From Pseudomonas delhiensis (lineage in GTDB: Bacteria; Pseudomonadota; Gammaproteobacteria; Pseudomonadales; Pseudomonadaceae), in the NCBI RefSeq assembly GCF_900187975.1, contig NZ_FZPC01000026.1, positions 1 to 64,000 of the forward strand: DNA of 64,000 nt, read 5' to 3'. The notes under the pieces are model-generated. The model had not been told where the DNA came from. It saw only the letters and a list, made by a program, of their open reading frames with translations, and ran no database searches. This document shows positions 50,926 through 60,249 of the stretch, piece by piece (the stretch's first letter is position 1; the number at the start of each line of letters is the position of its first letter). The position numbers and the translations under genes are program-made.

Positions 50926-52527
50926 ATGACCACCTGCGGCGAATTCCTCGTCAAGCAACTCGAAGCCTGGGGCGTGGATACCGTCTTCGGCATCCCCGGC
51001 GTGCACACCGTCGAGCTGTACCGCGGCCTGCCGGGCAGCGCCATCCGCCACGTCACCCCGCGCCACGAGCAGGGCGCCGGCTTCATGGCCGACGGCTACG
51101 CCCGCGTCACCGGCAAGCCGGGCGTGTGCTTCATCATCACCGGCCCGGGCATGACCAACATCCTCACCGCCATGGGCCAGGCCTACGCCGACTCCATCCC
51201 GATGCTGGTGATTTCCAGCGTCAACGAGCGCTCGCGCCTGGCCCACGGCAACGGCTACCTGCACGAGCTGCCCAACCAGCGCGCCATGACCGCCGGGGTG
51301 AGCGCCTTCAGCCACACCCTGATGAGCGTCGAGGAACTGCCGGCGGTGCTGGCCCGCGCCTTCGCCGTGTTCGACAGCGAACGCCCGCGCCCGGTGCACA
51401 TCGAGCTGCCGCTGGACATCATCACTGCCCCGGCCGACCACATGCAGGTACGCCCGCGGGTGCAACTGGCCCGCCCGGCCCCGGCGCGCTCGCCGCTGCA
51501 CGAGGCGGCGGCCAAGCTGGCCAAGGCGCAGAAACCGCTGCTGCTGCTCGGAGGCGGCTGCGTGGAAGCCCAGGCCGAGGCCCGCGCCCTGGCCATTGCC
51601 CTGGATGCCCCCACCGCGCTGACCATCAACGCCAAGGGCCTGCTGCAGCCGGAGCACCCGCTGCTGATCGGCAGCAACCAGTCGCTGGTCCCGGTGCGTG
51701 AACTCGCGCAAGAGGCCGACGTGGTCCTGGCCATCGGCACCGAGCTGGGCGAGACCGACTACGACGTGGTGTTCGATGGCAACTTCCGCATCGGCGGCGA
51801 GCTGATCCGCATCGACATCGACCCGCAGCAGCTGATGCGCAACTACACGCCGAGCATCGCCATCCACGCCGACGCCCGCACCGCCATGCGCGCCCTGCTG
51901 GAGCTGCTGCCGGCCCGCGAGGCCAGCCCGGACAGCCCCGGCGCCCAGCGCGCGGCCAAGGTACGCGCGCAACTGGCCGAGGACTTCGGCGGCTGGGCGC
52001 ACTACCGCACGCTGTTCGGCAAGATCCTCGAAGTGCTGCCGGACGCCCGCTTCGTCGGCGACTCCACGCAAACCGTGTACAGCGGCAACCACCTGGTGGA
52101 ACTGGACGGCGGCCGCCGCTGGTTCAACGCCTCCACCGGCTACGGCACCCTCGGCTACGGCCTGCCGGCGGCCATCGGCGCCAAGCTGGGCGACCCGAGC
52201 CGCCCGGTGATCAGCCTGATGGGCGACGGCGGCCTGCAGTTCACCCTGACCGAACTGGCCAGCGCCGTGGAAGCCAAGGTGGGCATAGTGGTGCTGCTGT
52301 GGAACAACCACGGCTACGGCGAGATCAAGCGCTACATGGAACGCCGCGACATCACCCCGCTGGGTGTGGATATCTACACCCCGGACTTCCTCGCCATCGC
52401 CCGTGGCTTCGGCTGCGAAGCCGAACGCGCCCGCGACCACGGGCACCTGCAGGAACTGCTGCGCAATGCCCCGAGCGACCGCCCGTTGATCGTGGAAGTG
52501 ATGGAGGCGGCGCCGTTCGCGCCTTGA
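50926..52527 (+). CDS. ThDP-dependent enzyme, probable 5-guanidino-2-oxopentanoate decarboxylase
   Basis: 533 residues of the acetolactate synthase-like family. The N-terminal Glu activator lies in PRHEQGAGFMADGYARVTGK. The thiamin diphosphate motif is GDGGLQFTLTELASAVEAKV followed by GIVVLLWNNHGYGEIK. It resembles AruI, which decarboxylates 2-ketoarginine to 4-guanidinobutyraldehyde; with GbuA next to it, that would make the product feed guanidinobutyrate. Substrate is inferred from context. The start follows AAAAGGAACTGCC. Confidence 0.85.
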   Translation: MTTCGEFLVKQLEAWGVDTVFGIPGVHTVELYRGLPGSAIRHVTPRHEQGAGFMADGYARVTGKPGVCFIITGPGMTNILTAMGQAYADSIPMLVISSVNERSRLAHGNGYLHELPNQRAMTAGVSAFSHTLMSVEELPAVLARAFAVFDSERPRPVHIELPLDIITAPADHMQVRPRVQLARPAPARSPLHEAAAKLAKAQKPLLLLGGGCVEAQAEARALAIALDAPTALTINAKGLLQPEHPLLIGSNQSLVPVRELAQEADVVLAIGTELGETDYDVVFDGNFRIGGELIRIDIDPQQLMRNYTPSIAIHADARTAMRALLELLPAREASPDSPGAQRAAKVRAQLAEDFGGWAHYRTLFGKILEVLPDARFVGDSTQTVYSGNHLVELDGGRRWFNASTGYGTLGYGLPAAIGAKLGDPSRPVISLMGDGGLQFTLTELASAVEAKVGIVVLLWNNHGYGEIKRYMERRDITPLGVDIYTPDFLAIARGFGCEAERARDHGHLQELLRNAPSDRPLIVEVMEAAPFAP

Positions 52528-52829
52528 GGTGATGGAGTGAGGCCCAGCAGCCCTCTCCCCCCGCCCTCTCCCTGAAGGGAGAGGGGGCTTGTCCGTGCCG
52601 AGAGAAGGCCAGGTTTCAGCCGGTAGATGTCGATGTTGCCGGCTGACTCCAGAGCACCAGCGTCTGCCCAACGGTCCCCTCTCCCTTCAGGGAGAGGGTT
52701 AGGGAGAGGGAAAGGCCTCCCCCCCAGCACCGCCCTCACAGATATGCCACCCTGTAGGAGCGGGCCCTGCCTGCGAAATCGCGCGCAGGGCGCGCTCCTA
52801 CACAAAGCACAAAGACACCAGGCCCCACC
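52528..52829. repeat. Gene-free stretch: third REPIN-like copy (52551-52710) and a REP pair (52753-52802)
   Basis: The composite has the same bounding CCCTCTCCC/GGGAGAGGG hairpins and internal GGCTTGTCCGTGCCGAGA, TTGCCGGCTGAC and ACGGTCCCCTCTCCC as the copies at 13426 and 34082. The REP pair is of the GGGCC type. The metallo-hydrolase gene starts 28 bases after it. Confidence 0.88.
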
Positions 52830-53555
52830 ATGAAAATCGTCACCCGCGACCGCTGGTTCGAAGTCCGCCACTGCTACGACGGCGTCAGCCTCATCCACGA
52901 ACCCTGGGTGCGCCCCTTCTACCGCTGCAACATGTGGCACATCCAGGGCCGCGAGCGCGACCTGCTGGTGGACAGCGGTTCCGGCCTGGTCAGCCTGCGC
53001 GAGCAGTTGCCCTGGCTCACCGAGCGGCCGCTGCTGGCGGTGGCCAGCCACACCCACTTCGACCACATCGCCGGCCACCACGAGTTCGCCGAGCGCCTGT
53101 GCCACCCGGCCGAGGCCGACATCCTCGCCAGCCCCGACGGCGAGCGCACCCTGGCCACGGCCTTCGTCGGCGACGAGATGTTCGAGGCCCACCCGGACTG
53201 CCCGCTGTGCTACGCCGAGTACCGGGTGAAGGCGGCGCCGGCCACGCGCACCATCGACGAGGGCGACGTGCTGGACCTGGGCGACCGCGTGCTGGAAGTG
53301 CTGCACACCCCCGGCCATTCGCCGGGCGGCATCAGCCTGTGGGAAGCCGGCACGCAGACGCTGTTCTCCGGCGACATCGTCTATGACGGCCCGCTGATCG
53401 AGGATGCCTACCACTCCAACCTGGACGACTACGCCCGCAGCCTGGAGCGCCTGCGCCAGTTGCCGGTGCGCACCGTGCACGGCGAGCATTTCCCGAGCTT
53501 TTCCGGGGAACGCCTGCGCGTGATCATCGACGAGTGGTTCGCGGCCCACGGCTGA
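52830..53555 (+). CDS. Metallo-beta-lactamase-fold hydrolase
   Basis: 241 residues. The metal motif is HTHFDH: His74, His76, Asp78 and His79 in VASHTHFDHIAGHHEF. A second His is in VLHTPGHSPGGISLW and the bridging Asp in LFSGDIVYDGPL. The family includes glyoxalase II and lactonases; no specific substrate is evident. It is in the same orientation as the gbu genes but separated from them by repeats. Confidence 0.88.
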   Translation: MKIVTRDRWFEVRHCYDGVSLIHEPWVRPFYRCNMWHIQGRERDLLVDSGSGLVSLREQLPWLTERPLLAVASHTHFDHIAGHHEFAERLCHPAEADILASPDGERTLATAFVGDEMFEAHPDCPLCYAEYRVKAAPATRTIDEGDVLDLGDRVLEVLHTPGHSPGGISLWEAGTQTLFSGDIVYDGPLIEDAYHSNLDDYARSLERLRQLPVRTVHGEHFPSFSGERLRVIIDEWFAAHG

Positions 53556-53577
53556 AACGCCGGGCGCGGAATGCAAT

Positions 53578-53598
53578 CTGCCCGCACGAGGCGGGCAG
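53578..53598. terminator. Bidirectional hairpin between the MBL-fold gene and the small sicX-like gene
   Basis: CTGCCCGC ACGAG GCGGGCAG. On the minus strand ATTGCATT follows, a weak run of T. It lies after the MBL-fold stop and 34 bases after the small gene stop, serving both. Confidence 0.6.
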
Positions 53599-53631
53599 AG
53601 GCTGTGTCGCAGCTGGAGCTTTCAGGAGCAC

Positions 53632-53763
53632 TCAGCGCCGGCGTTGCTCCGTGTAACGCCTTTGCTCGTCGCTGGGAATGGGAATGGGTTGCAGGCGCGG
53701 AGGCTCGATGAGGCCGAGCGTTACACCCAGTTTCCATGCCAGGGTTTGCAGCCAGAATTTCAT
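53632..53763 (-). CDS. 43-residue protein of the PA1414/sicX locus
   Basis: MKFWLQTLAWKLGVTLGLIE, then PPRLQPIPIPSDEQRRYTEQ and RRR. The N-terminal half is an amphipathic or membrane-associated helix, the C-terminal half polar and basic. AAAGGAGGCATCCC gives a very strong ribosome site. From memory, P. aeruginosa PA1414 has the same small protein and the locus produces the low-oxygen-induced RNA SicX. Position next to a MBL-fold hydrolase fits that synteny. Expression here should depend on Anr (see the promoter entry). Molecular function of the peptide is not known to me. Confidence 0.8.
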   Translation of the reverse strand: MKFWLQTLAWKLGVTLGLIEPPRLQPIPIPSDEQRRYTEQRRR

Positions 53764-53871
53764 GGGATGCCTCCTTTGCGGTGGAAGAGGTCGGGCGGCC
53801 CACTGACCCGGGCCACCCTCAGAGTAGAGTAGCCCGGCGTCCCACTCTCCGCCCGTGCCACTCACTCCTTG
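53764..53871 (-). ncRNA. Predicted long 5' leader of the small gene; possible SicX-like RNA
   Basis: If transcription starts about 53871, as the promoter entry predicts, the leader is about 108 nucleotides, long for so small a coding gene. In P. aeruginosa the regulatory RNA SicX comes from this locus. Ends and processing cannot be seen from sequence. Confidence 0.35.
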
Positions 53872-53877
53872 CAACAA

Positions 53878-53919
53878 AGACTACGCGTCGGACGGCCTCC
53901 GGCCGCTGACCTGGATCAA
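53878..53919 (-). promoter_or_regulatory. Anr-type (FNR/CRP) low-oxygen promoter of the sicX-like gene
   Basis: On the minus strand TTGATCCAGGTCAG (53906-53919) fits TTGAT-N4-ATCAA with two changes in the right half. A TAGTCT hexamer (53878-53883) follows with spacing that puts the box centre at -41.5, the classic position for an Anr-activated promoter. The box begins 3 bases beyond the stop of the upstream DMT gene. Confidence 0.75.
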
Positions 53920-53921
53920 GA

Positions 53922-54854
53922 TCAGGCACGCTTGCCGCGCAATGTCCGGCGGATCCACGCCTCGCCGCTGACCAGGGAAATCCCCGCCAGCACCAGCACC
54001 GCGCCGGCGACGAAGTTCCAGGCCAGCGGCTCGTGCAGCAGCAGCACGCCGAAGGCGATGCCGAACACCGGCGTCATGAAGGAGAACACCGCCAGGTTCG
54101 AGGCCAGGTAGCGGCGCAGCAGCCAGAACCAGGTGAAATAGCTGAAGAAGGACACCACCACGCCCTGGAACAGCACGCTGCCCACGCCCACCGCGGTGAA
54201 GCGCACGTTGCCGAACTCGCCCAGGGCCAGGGCGAGGAACGGCAGCAACAGCGCGGCGGCGAACAGCTGGTAGAACAGCGTCAGGCTGGCCGGCGCCTCC
54301 GACAGGCGGGTGGTGCGCACCACCACCGTGGTGGCGCCCCACGCCGCCCCGGCCAGCACGCCGAAGAAGTCGCCCAGCAGCATGCGCGCGTCCATGTGCT
54401 GCAGGTCGAAGCCGCCGCCGAAGCACAGGGCGATGCCACCGAAGCACACCGCGATGCCCAGCCACTGCAGCGGCCGCAGGCGCTCGCTGGGCAGCAGGAA
54501 GTGCAGGCCCAGGGCGGAGAAGATCGGCGCCGTGTAGATGAACACCGCCATGTGCGAGGCGCTGGTGTACACCAGCCCCTGGGCGATGAACAGGAACTCC
54601 ACGGCGAACAGCAGCCCGGCCAGCGCGCCGCCGGCCAGGGTGCCCTGGCCCATGGCCCTCCAGTCGCCGCGCCAGAGCACCAGCGCGCCCACCAGCAGCG
54701 CGGCCACCAGGTTGCGGCCGAAGGCCTGCATGATGGGGGCGATGTCGCCGGCGGCGAACTTCACCGCCACCTGCTGCATGCCCCAGATCAGGCACAGCCC
54801 CAGCATCGCCTGCAGGGCGAAGGCGTCGGCGCCCTTGCGCGTCGGCGGCGTCAT
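53922..54854 (-). CDS. EamA/DMT-family transporter
   Basis: 310 residues from ATG 54854. Ten membrane segments in two EamA repeats (AMLGLCLIWGMQQVAVKFA at the start). The C-terminal RRTLRGKRA tail is cytoplasmic. Substrate unknown. Its last codons abut the Anr box of the next gene. The ribosome site (GCGGGGGTGCGC) is weak, and an in-frame ATG at 54890 cannot be excluded. Confidence 0.88.
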   Translation of the reverse strand: MTPPTRKGADAFALQAMLGLCLIWGMQQVAVKFAAGDIAPIMQAFGRNLVAALLVGALVLWRGDWRAMGQGTLAGGALAGLLFAVEFLFIAQGLVYTSASHMAVFIYTAPIFSALGLHFLLPSERLRPLQWLGIAVCFGGIALCFGGGFDLQHMDARMLLGDFFGVLAGAAWGATTVVVRTTRLSEAPASLTLFYQLFAAALLLPFLALALGEFGNVRFTAVGVGSVLFQGVVVSFFSYFTWFWLLRRYLASNLAVFSFMTPVFGIAFGVLLLHEPLAWNFVAGAVLVLAGISLVSGEAWIRRTLRGKRA

Positions 54855-54950
54855 GCGCACCCCCGCTGTCGGGACGAAGGAAGGGTGCAACGGCGGTCAG
54901 GCAGTTTCATGGCAGGCTCGGCAATGGCGAAACGGGTACCCACTCGCAAG

Positions 54951-54982
54951 GAAAACGGCGGTACTCAAAAGTAGTACCGCCG
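54951..54982 (-). terminator. Rho-independent terminator of the polyamine-binding-protein gene
   Basis: On the minus strand CGGCGGTACT, loop ACTTTTG, AGTACCGCCG, then TTTTCCTT: a perfect 10-base stem with a T run, 68 bases after the stop at 55050. Confidence 0.9.
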
Positions 54983-55049
54983 ATTATTCCAGCCAAGCGA
55001 CGAACGGCACCAGCACAAATCCGACACCGCCGGCCGTCACAGCGTCAAC

Positions 55050-56150
55050 TCACCGCCCGGTCTTGACCTTGCTCCAGGTACGGGTGCGGATGCGCTCCAG
55101 CTTGGGCGGCAGCATCTCCACCGAGTACAGCCTGGCCTGCACCTCGGCCGGCGGGTAGACGTCGGGGTTGTCGCGCAGGTCGGCGGAGATCAGCTTGTCC
55201 GCCGCCAGGTTGGGGTTGGCGTAGGCCACGTAGTCGGAGATCGGCGCCACCACCTCCGGGCGCAGCAGGTAGTTGAGGAAGGCGTGGGCCTGCTCGACGT
55301 TCTGCGCGTCCTTCGGAATGGCCAGCACGTCGAACCAGGCCGCGGTGCCCTCCCTGGGAATGCGGTATTCGATGTGGATGCCGTTCTTCGCCTCCCTGGC
55401 GCGGTTGGCCGCCTGCATGGCGCCGCCGGACCAGGCCATGGCCACGCAGACGTCGCCGTTGGCCAGGTCAGTGACGAACTTCGAGGAACTGAAGTAGGTG
55501 ATGTACGGGCGCAGGCTGCTCAGCAACGCCTCGGCCTTGGCGTAGTCCGCCGGGTCGTGGCTGTTCGGCGACAGCCCCAGGTAGTGCAGGGCCTCGGGGA
55601 TCACCTCGGTGGGCGAGTCGAGGAAGGCCACGCCGCACTGCTTGAGCTTGGCGAGGTTCTCCGGCTTGAAGATCAGGTCCCAGGAATCCACCGGCGCGTT
55701 GTCGCCGAGCACCGCCTTCACCTTGTCGACGTTGTAGGCGATGCCGTTGGTGCCCCACATGTAGGGCATGGCGTACTGGTTGCCCGGGTCCTTGCTCTCC
55801 AGCACCTTGAGCAGCGCCGGGTTGAGGTTCTTCCAGTTCGGCAGCCTGCTCTTGTCCAGCGGCTGGAACACGCCGGCCTTGAGGTAATTGGGCAGGAAGC
55901 TGTCGCTGGGCACCACCAGGTCGTAGCCCGAATGCCCGGAGAGCAGCTTGGCCTCCAGCACCTCGTTGCTGTCGTAGACGTCGTACTTGGGCGCGATGCC
56001 CGTGTCCTTCTGGAAACCCTTGAGGGTGTCCGGGCCGATGTAGTCGAACCAGTTGTAGATGCGCACCACCGGCTCGGCGCTGGCCAGGCCGGCGGCAGCC
56101 AGCAATGCCACGCCGAGCAGGCCGCGGATGGTCTTCTTGTTCTCGCGCAT
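55050..56150 (-). CDS. PotF/SpuD-family periplasmic polyamine-binding protein
   Basis: 366 residues from ATG 56150, after GAGGAGCGAGTC. Signal peptide GLLGVALLAAAGLASA-EP. The mature protein starts VVRIYNWFDYIGPDTLKGFQ, the PotF/SpuD/SpuE hallmark, and has YDVYDSNEVLEAKLLSG, YAMPYMWGTNGIAYN and AWSGGAMQA ligand-pocket segments. No permease or ATPase genes accompany it, so it may work with components encoded elsewhere. Placement beside aphA suggests acetylated polyamines as ligand. Confidence 0.92.
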   Translation of the reverse strand: MRENKKTIRGLLGVALLAAAGLASAEPVVRIYNWFDYIGPDTLKGFQKDTGIAPKYDVYDSNEVLEAKLLSGHSGYDLVVPSDSFLPNYLKAGVFQPLDKSRLPNWKNLNPALLKVLESKDPGNQYAMPYMWGTNGIAYNVDKVKAVLGDNAPVDSWDLIFKPENLAKLKQCGVAFLDSPTEVIPEALHYLGLSPNSHDPADYAKAEALLSSLRPYITYFSSSKFVTDLANGDVCVAMAWSGGAMQAANRAREAKNGIHIEYRIPREGTAAWFDVLAIPKDAQNVEQAHAFLNYLLRPEVVAPISDYVAYANPNLAADKLISADLRDNPDVYPPAEVQARLYSVEMLPPKLERIRTRTWSKVKTGR

Positions 56151-56178
56151 GACTCGCTCCTCGAAATGGCGCGCCCTC

Positions 56179-56333
56179 AGAGCCTGTTTACGATCTCGCG
56201 AGCTAGAGCAGAACAAGGCAAAAACAGGCGAGGGACGGACCGGGCTCGCGTTCGAGTTTAGGCCGCTAAATGAGCATCACTCGCCTGTTTTTAACGCAGT
56301 TATGCCGACGCGCAGCAGATCGTAGACAGGTTC

Positions 56334-56334
<1 letters not shown>
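56179..56334. mobile_element. MITE-like element with 18-base terminal inverted repeats
   Basis: Ends AGAGCCTGTTTACGATCT and, inverted, AGAACCTGTCTACGATCT (16 of 18 alike). About 156 bases, no coding capacity, and a second inner inverted repeat (AAAAACAGGCGAG / CTCGCCTGTTTTT), so it can form a long hairpin. It lies between aphA and the binding-protein gene and its right end touches the aphA stop codon. No obvious target-site duplication. A transposase that would act on these ends is not in the window. Confidence 0.75.
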
Positions 56335-57374
<1,040 letters not shown>

Positions 57375-57599
57375 GAATAAAACCTCTCGGCTTTGTTGTT
57401 CTTGGTGGGGGGATTCTGCCCATTCGGGCGGCCTCGGCTGAACGGTGGCAGCGGCCAAAAGGGGATTGATATGGCCAACATTTATGGCCCTTTACCACAG
57501 CGCCCCTTACCATTTCCCATCGGCTCGCTATGCTCTGGAGAATGGCTGCCGGCCTTGTCGGCCGGCCGGCGTGCACCTGTTGAACGCAAGGAAGGAAAG

Positions 57600-60023
57600 A
57601 TGTCGGGGGACCGCAAGATCCTGCTCCGTTGCCTGTTGATCCTCAGCCTGTTCTGCGCCGGCTGGGCCCTGGCCGCGCCCGCCCCGCAGGTGCCGGCCGA
57701 ACTGCCGGTGCTGGCCGAGGACGCCGGCCTGCCGGCCCTGGCCGAACGCCTGGAAAGCATCCGCCAGGGCGTCTCCGACCAGGTCGGCGACGACGACCTG
57801 GCACGCCTGCGCCTGGCCACCCTGGACGTGCAGAAGCTGGCCGGCCAGCACGGCGAAGAACTGCAGGCGCGCCTGGACCGCCTCTCCGACCAGCTCAACG
57901 TGCTCGGCCCGCCGGCCGAGGGCGAGGCCGCCGCGCTGGCGGTGCAGCGCGTCGAGCTGAGCCGGCAGAAGGCCGAGTTGCAGGCCCAGGCCACCCAGGC
58001 GGCGGACATCCTGCGCTCGGCCCAGGACCTGGCGGCGCAGATCGTCAACCTGCGCCGCAGCCTGTTCAACTCGCAGATCGCCATGCGCTCGCCGCCGCCC
58101 TTCAGCCCGACCTTCTGGTCCACCCTGACGCGCCCCACCGACGACGACCTGGCGCGCCTGCGCAACCTGGGCGACAGGTTCGGCGCCGGCCTCGCCGCCA
58201 CCTGGCGCGACGCGCGCCTGGCGCTGCTGGTCTGCCTGGTCGCCGCCGCGCTGCTGTGGACGCCGGGCCGGCGCCTGCTGGAAAGGTTCGCCAGCTACCT
58301 GGTCAGCCGCTTCATCCCCGAGGGCCGCCTGCGCCGCAGCAGCCTGGCCCTGGCCACGACCCTGGCCAGCGTGGTCACCCTCGGCGGCGCCGCCGCGCTG
58401 GCCCGCCAGGGCCTGGACTGGAACGGCAGCCTCGACAACGGCCTGGCCGCCCTGGCCGACCAGATGGTCACCCTGGCGGTGTTCAGCGCCTTCATCACCG
58501 GCCTCGGCCGCGCCCTGCTGATGGTCAGGCGGCCGTCCTGGCGCCTGCTGCCGATCCCGGACCAGGCCGCCCAGGCGGTGGCGCACTTCCCCGGCCTGCT
58601 GGCCATCGTGGTCATGCTGCTCGGCGCCCAGGACCGCATCAACAGCAGCATCGGCGCCAGCCTGGCGCTGACCGTGGCGGTCAACGGGCTCACCGCGCTG
58701 CTGATCGCCGTGCTCTTCGGCATCGCCCTGCTGCGCCTGCGCCGCAGCGGCGAGGAGGACGAGGAACACCCGCGCCCGGCGCTGGCCGGGGTGATCCACT
58801 TCGCCGCCCTGCTGGTGGTGGCGCTGATCGTCCTGGCGCTGCTCAGCGGCTACCTGTCGCTGGCCTTCTTCCTCGCCACCAAGCTGCTGTGGGTCAGCGC
58901 CGTGGCGGTGATCGGCTACCTGCTCACGGCCTTCTTCGGCGACCTCTGCGACACCCTGCTGTCGCCCCGCCAGGCCGCCGGCAAGACCCTCGCCCGCGCC
59001 CTGGGCCTCGCGCCGCAGCACCAGGCCCAGGCCGCCACCCTGCTGGCCGGGGTGGGCCGCACCCTGCTGGTGCTGATGACGCTGATGGTGGTGCTCTCGC
59101 CCACCGCCAGCAGCCCCGACGAACTGCTCGCCGGCGTCGAGCGCCTGGCCCAGGGCGGCCAGGCCCTGGGCAACCTCAACATCGTCCCGCAGGACATCCT
59201 GCTGGCCCTGCTCACCCTGCTCGGCGGGCTGTTCGCCCTGCGCCTGCTCAAGCGCTGGCTGGCCGAGGAACTGCTGCCGGAAACCAGCATGGACGCCGGC
59301 ATGCGCGCCTCCCTGGTGACCCTGGTGGGCTACCTCGGCTTCGTCCTGCTCGGGCTGCTGACGCTGTCGGCGCTGCGCATCAACCTGACCAGCCTGACCT
59401 GGGTGGTCAGCGCCCTGTCGGTGGGCATCGGCTTCGGCCTGCAGGCCATCGTGCAGAACTTCATCAGCGGCCTGATCCTGCTCACCGAGCGCCCGGTGAA
59501 GGTCGGCGACTGGGTCAGCCTGAGCGGCGTGGAGGGCGACATCCGCCGGATCAACGTGCGCGCCACGGAAATCCAGCAGGCGGACAATTCCACGGTGATA
59601 GTGCCCAACTCCCAGATGATCACCCAGAACGTGCGCAACGTGACCATGGGCGGCGCCCTGGGCAGCGTCGGCATCAGCCTGACGCTGCCGCTGGACACCG
59701 ACGTGCACAAGGTCCGCGAACTGATGCTGGCGGCCTACGCCGAGCACCCGGCGATCCTCGAGACGCCCAGGCCCTCGGTGAGCTTCACCCAGCTCACCGA
59801 CCAGGGCCTGACCCTGGCGGCCAGCGGCAGCGTCAGCAGCCCGCGCGGCGTATCGGCCGCCCGCAGCGACCTGTTGTTCAGCATCTTCGGCAAGCTGCGC
59901 GCGGAAGGCATCAACCTGGTGGCGCCGCGGAGCTTGCGCCTGGTGGGGGATGGGAAGGGGTTGGTGGAAGAGCCCGCTGCGGGTGGGTCGGGTGAAGAGC
60001 CCAAGAGCCCCTCCTCTCCCTGA
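57600..60023 (+). CDS. MscS-superfamily mechanosensitive channel with DUF3772
   Basis: 807 residues from ATG 57600, after GCAAGGAAGGAAAG. A signal peptide (LILSLFCAGWALAA) and a periplasmic coiled-coil/DUF3772 region (residues 25-200) precede about eleven membrane segments. The MscS core is TWVVSALSVGIGFGLQAIVQ followed by NFISGLILL (pore helix), then the beta domain (PVKVGDWVSLSGVEGDIRRI, VIVPNSQMITQNVRN). It should release osmolytes on hypo-osmotic shock. The last residues (EEPKSPSSP) and the stop are encoded inside a CCCTCTCCC-type repeat. Confidence 0.92.
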   Translation: MSGDRKILLRCLLILSLFCAGWALAAPAPQVPAELPVLAEDAGLPALAERLESIRQGVSDQVGDDDLARLRLATLDVQKLAGQHGEELQARLDRLSDQLNVLGPPAEGEAAALAVQRVELSRQKAELQAQATQAADILRSAQDLAAQIVNLRRSLFNSQIAMRSPPPFSPTFWSTLTRPTDDDLARLRNLGDRFGAGLAATWRDARLALLVCLVAAALLWTPGRRLLERFASYLVSRFIPEGRLRRSSLALATTLASVVTLGGAAALARQGLDWNGSLDNGLAALADQMVTLAVFSAFITGLGRALLMVRRPSWRLLPIPDQAAQAVAHFPGLLAIVVMLLGAQDRINSSIGASLALTVAVNGLTALLIAVLFGIALLRLRRSGEEDEEHPRPALAGVIHFAALLVVALIVLALLSGYLSLAFFLATKLLWVSAVAVIGYLLTAFFGDLCDTLLSPRQAAGKTLARALGLAPQHQAQAATLLAGVGRTLLVLMTLMVVLSPTASSPDELLAGVERLAQGGQALGNLNIVPQDILLALLTLLGGLFALRLLKRWLAEELLPETSMDAGMRASLVTLVGYLGFVLLGLLTLSALRINLTSLTWVVSALSVGIGFGLQAIVQNFISGLILLTERPVKVGDWVSLSGVEGDIRRINVRATEIQQADNSTVIVPNSQMITQNVRNVTMGGALGSVGISLTLPLDTDVHKVRELMLAAYAEHPAILETPRPSVSFTQLTDQGLTLAASGSVSSPRGVSAARSDLLFSIFGKLRAEGINLVAPRSLRLVGDGKGLVEEPAAGGSGEEPKSPSSP

Positions 60024-60046
60024 AGGGAGAGGGTTAGGGAGAGGGA
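60008..60046. repeat. CCCTCTCCC-type hairpin overlapping the channel gene end
   Basis: CCTCCTCTCCCTGAAGGGAG followed by AGGGTTAGGGAGAGG. Its CCCTGAAGGG core contains the TGA stop of the channel gene. Confidence 0.8.
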
Positions 60047-60122
60047 GCAGAGTAAACCCGAAGCACTGTTACCCCCGGGTAACACCATTCGCCAACAAGA
60101 GCCAGGCGCCCCCTCGAGCCTT

Positions 60123-60203
60123 GTAGGGCGCATAACGCCTACGGCGTTATCCGCCATCGTGCCCAGGCACCGGCGGATAACCGCGAACGGTTATTCGCCC
60201 TAC
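60123..60203. repeat. 81-base inverted repeat of the GTAGGGCG-ATAAC family
   Basis: GTAGGGCGCATAACGCCTAC GGCGTTATCCGCC, a short spacer, then GGCGGATAACCGCGAACGGT and TATTCGCCCTAC, between the convergent channel and helicase genes. Confidence 0.88.
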
Positions 60204-60249
60204 GGTCACGCCGCCTCCCCGCGGTGGAGCAGGCCCACGTAAAGAACCT

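Noticed and set aside
53632-53877. 81-residue version of the small sicX-like protein starting at 53877
   Set aside because: That start lies upstream of the predicted transcription start and has no ribosome site, whereas ATG 53763 is preceded by AAAGGAGG.
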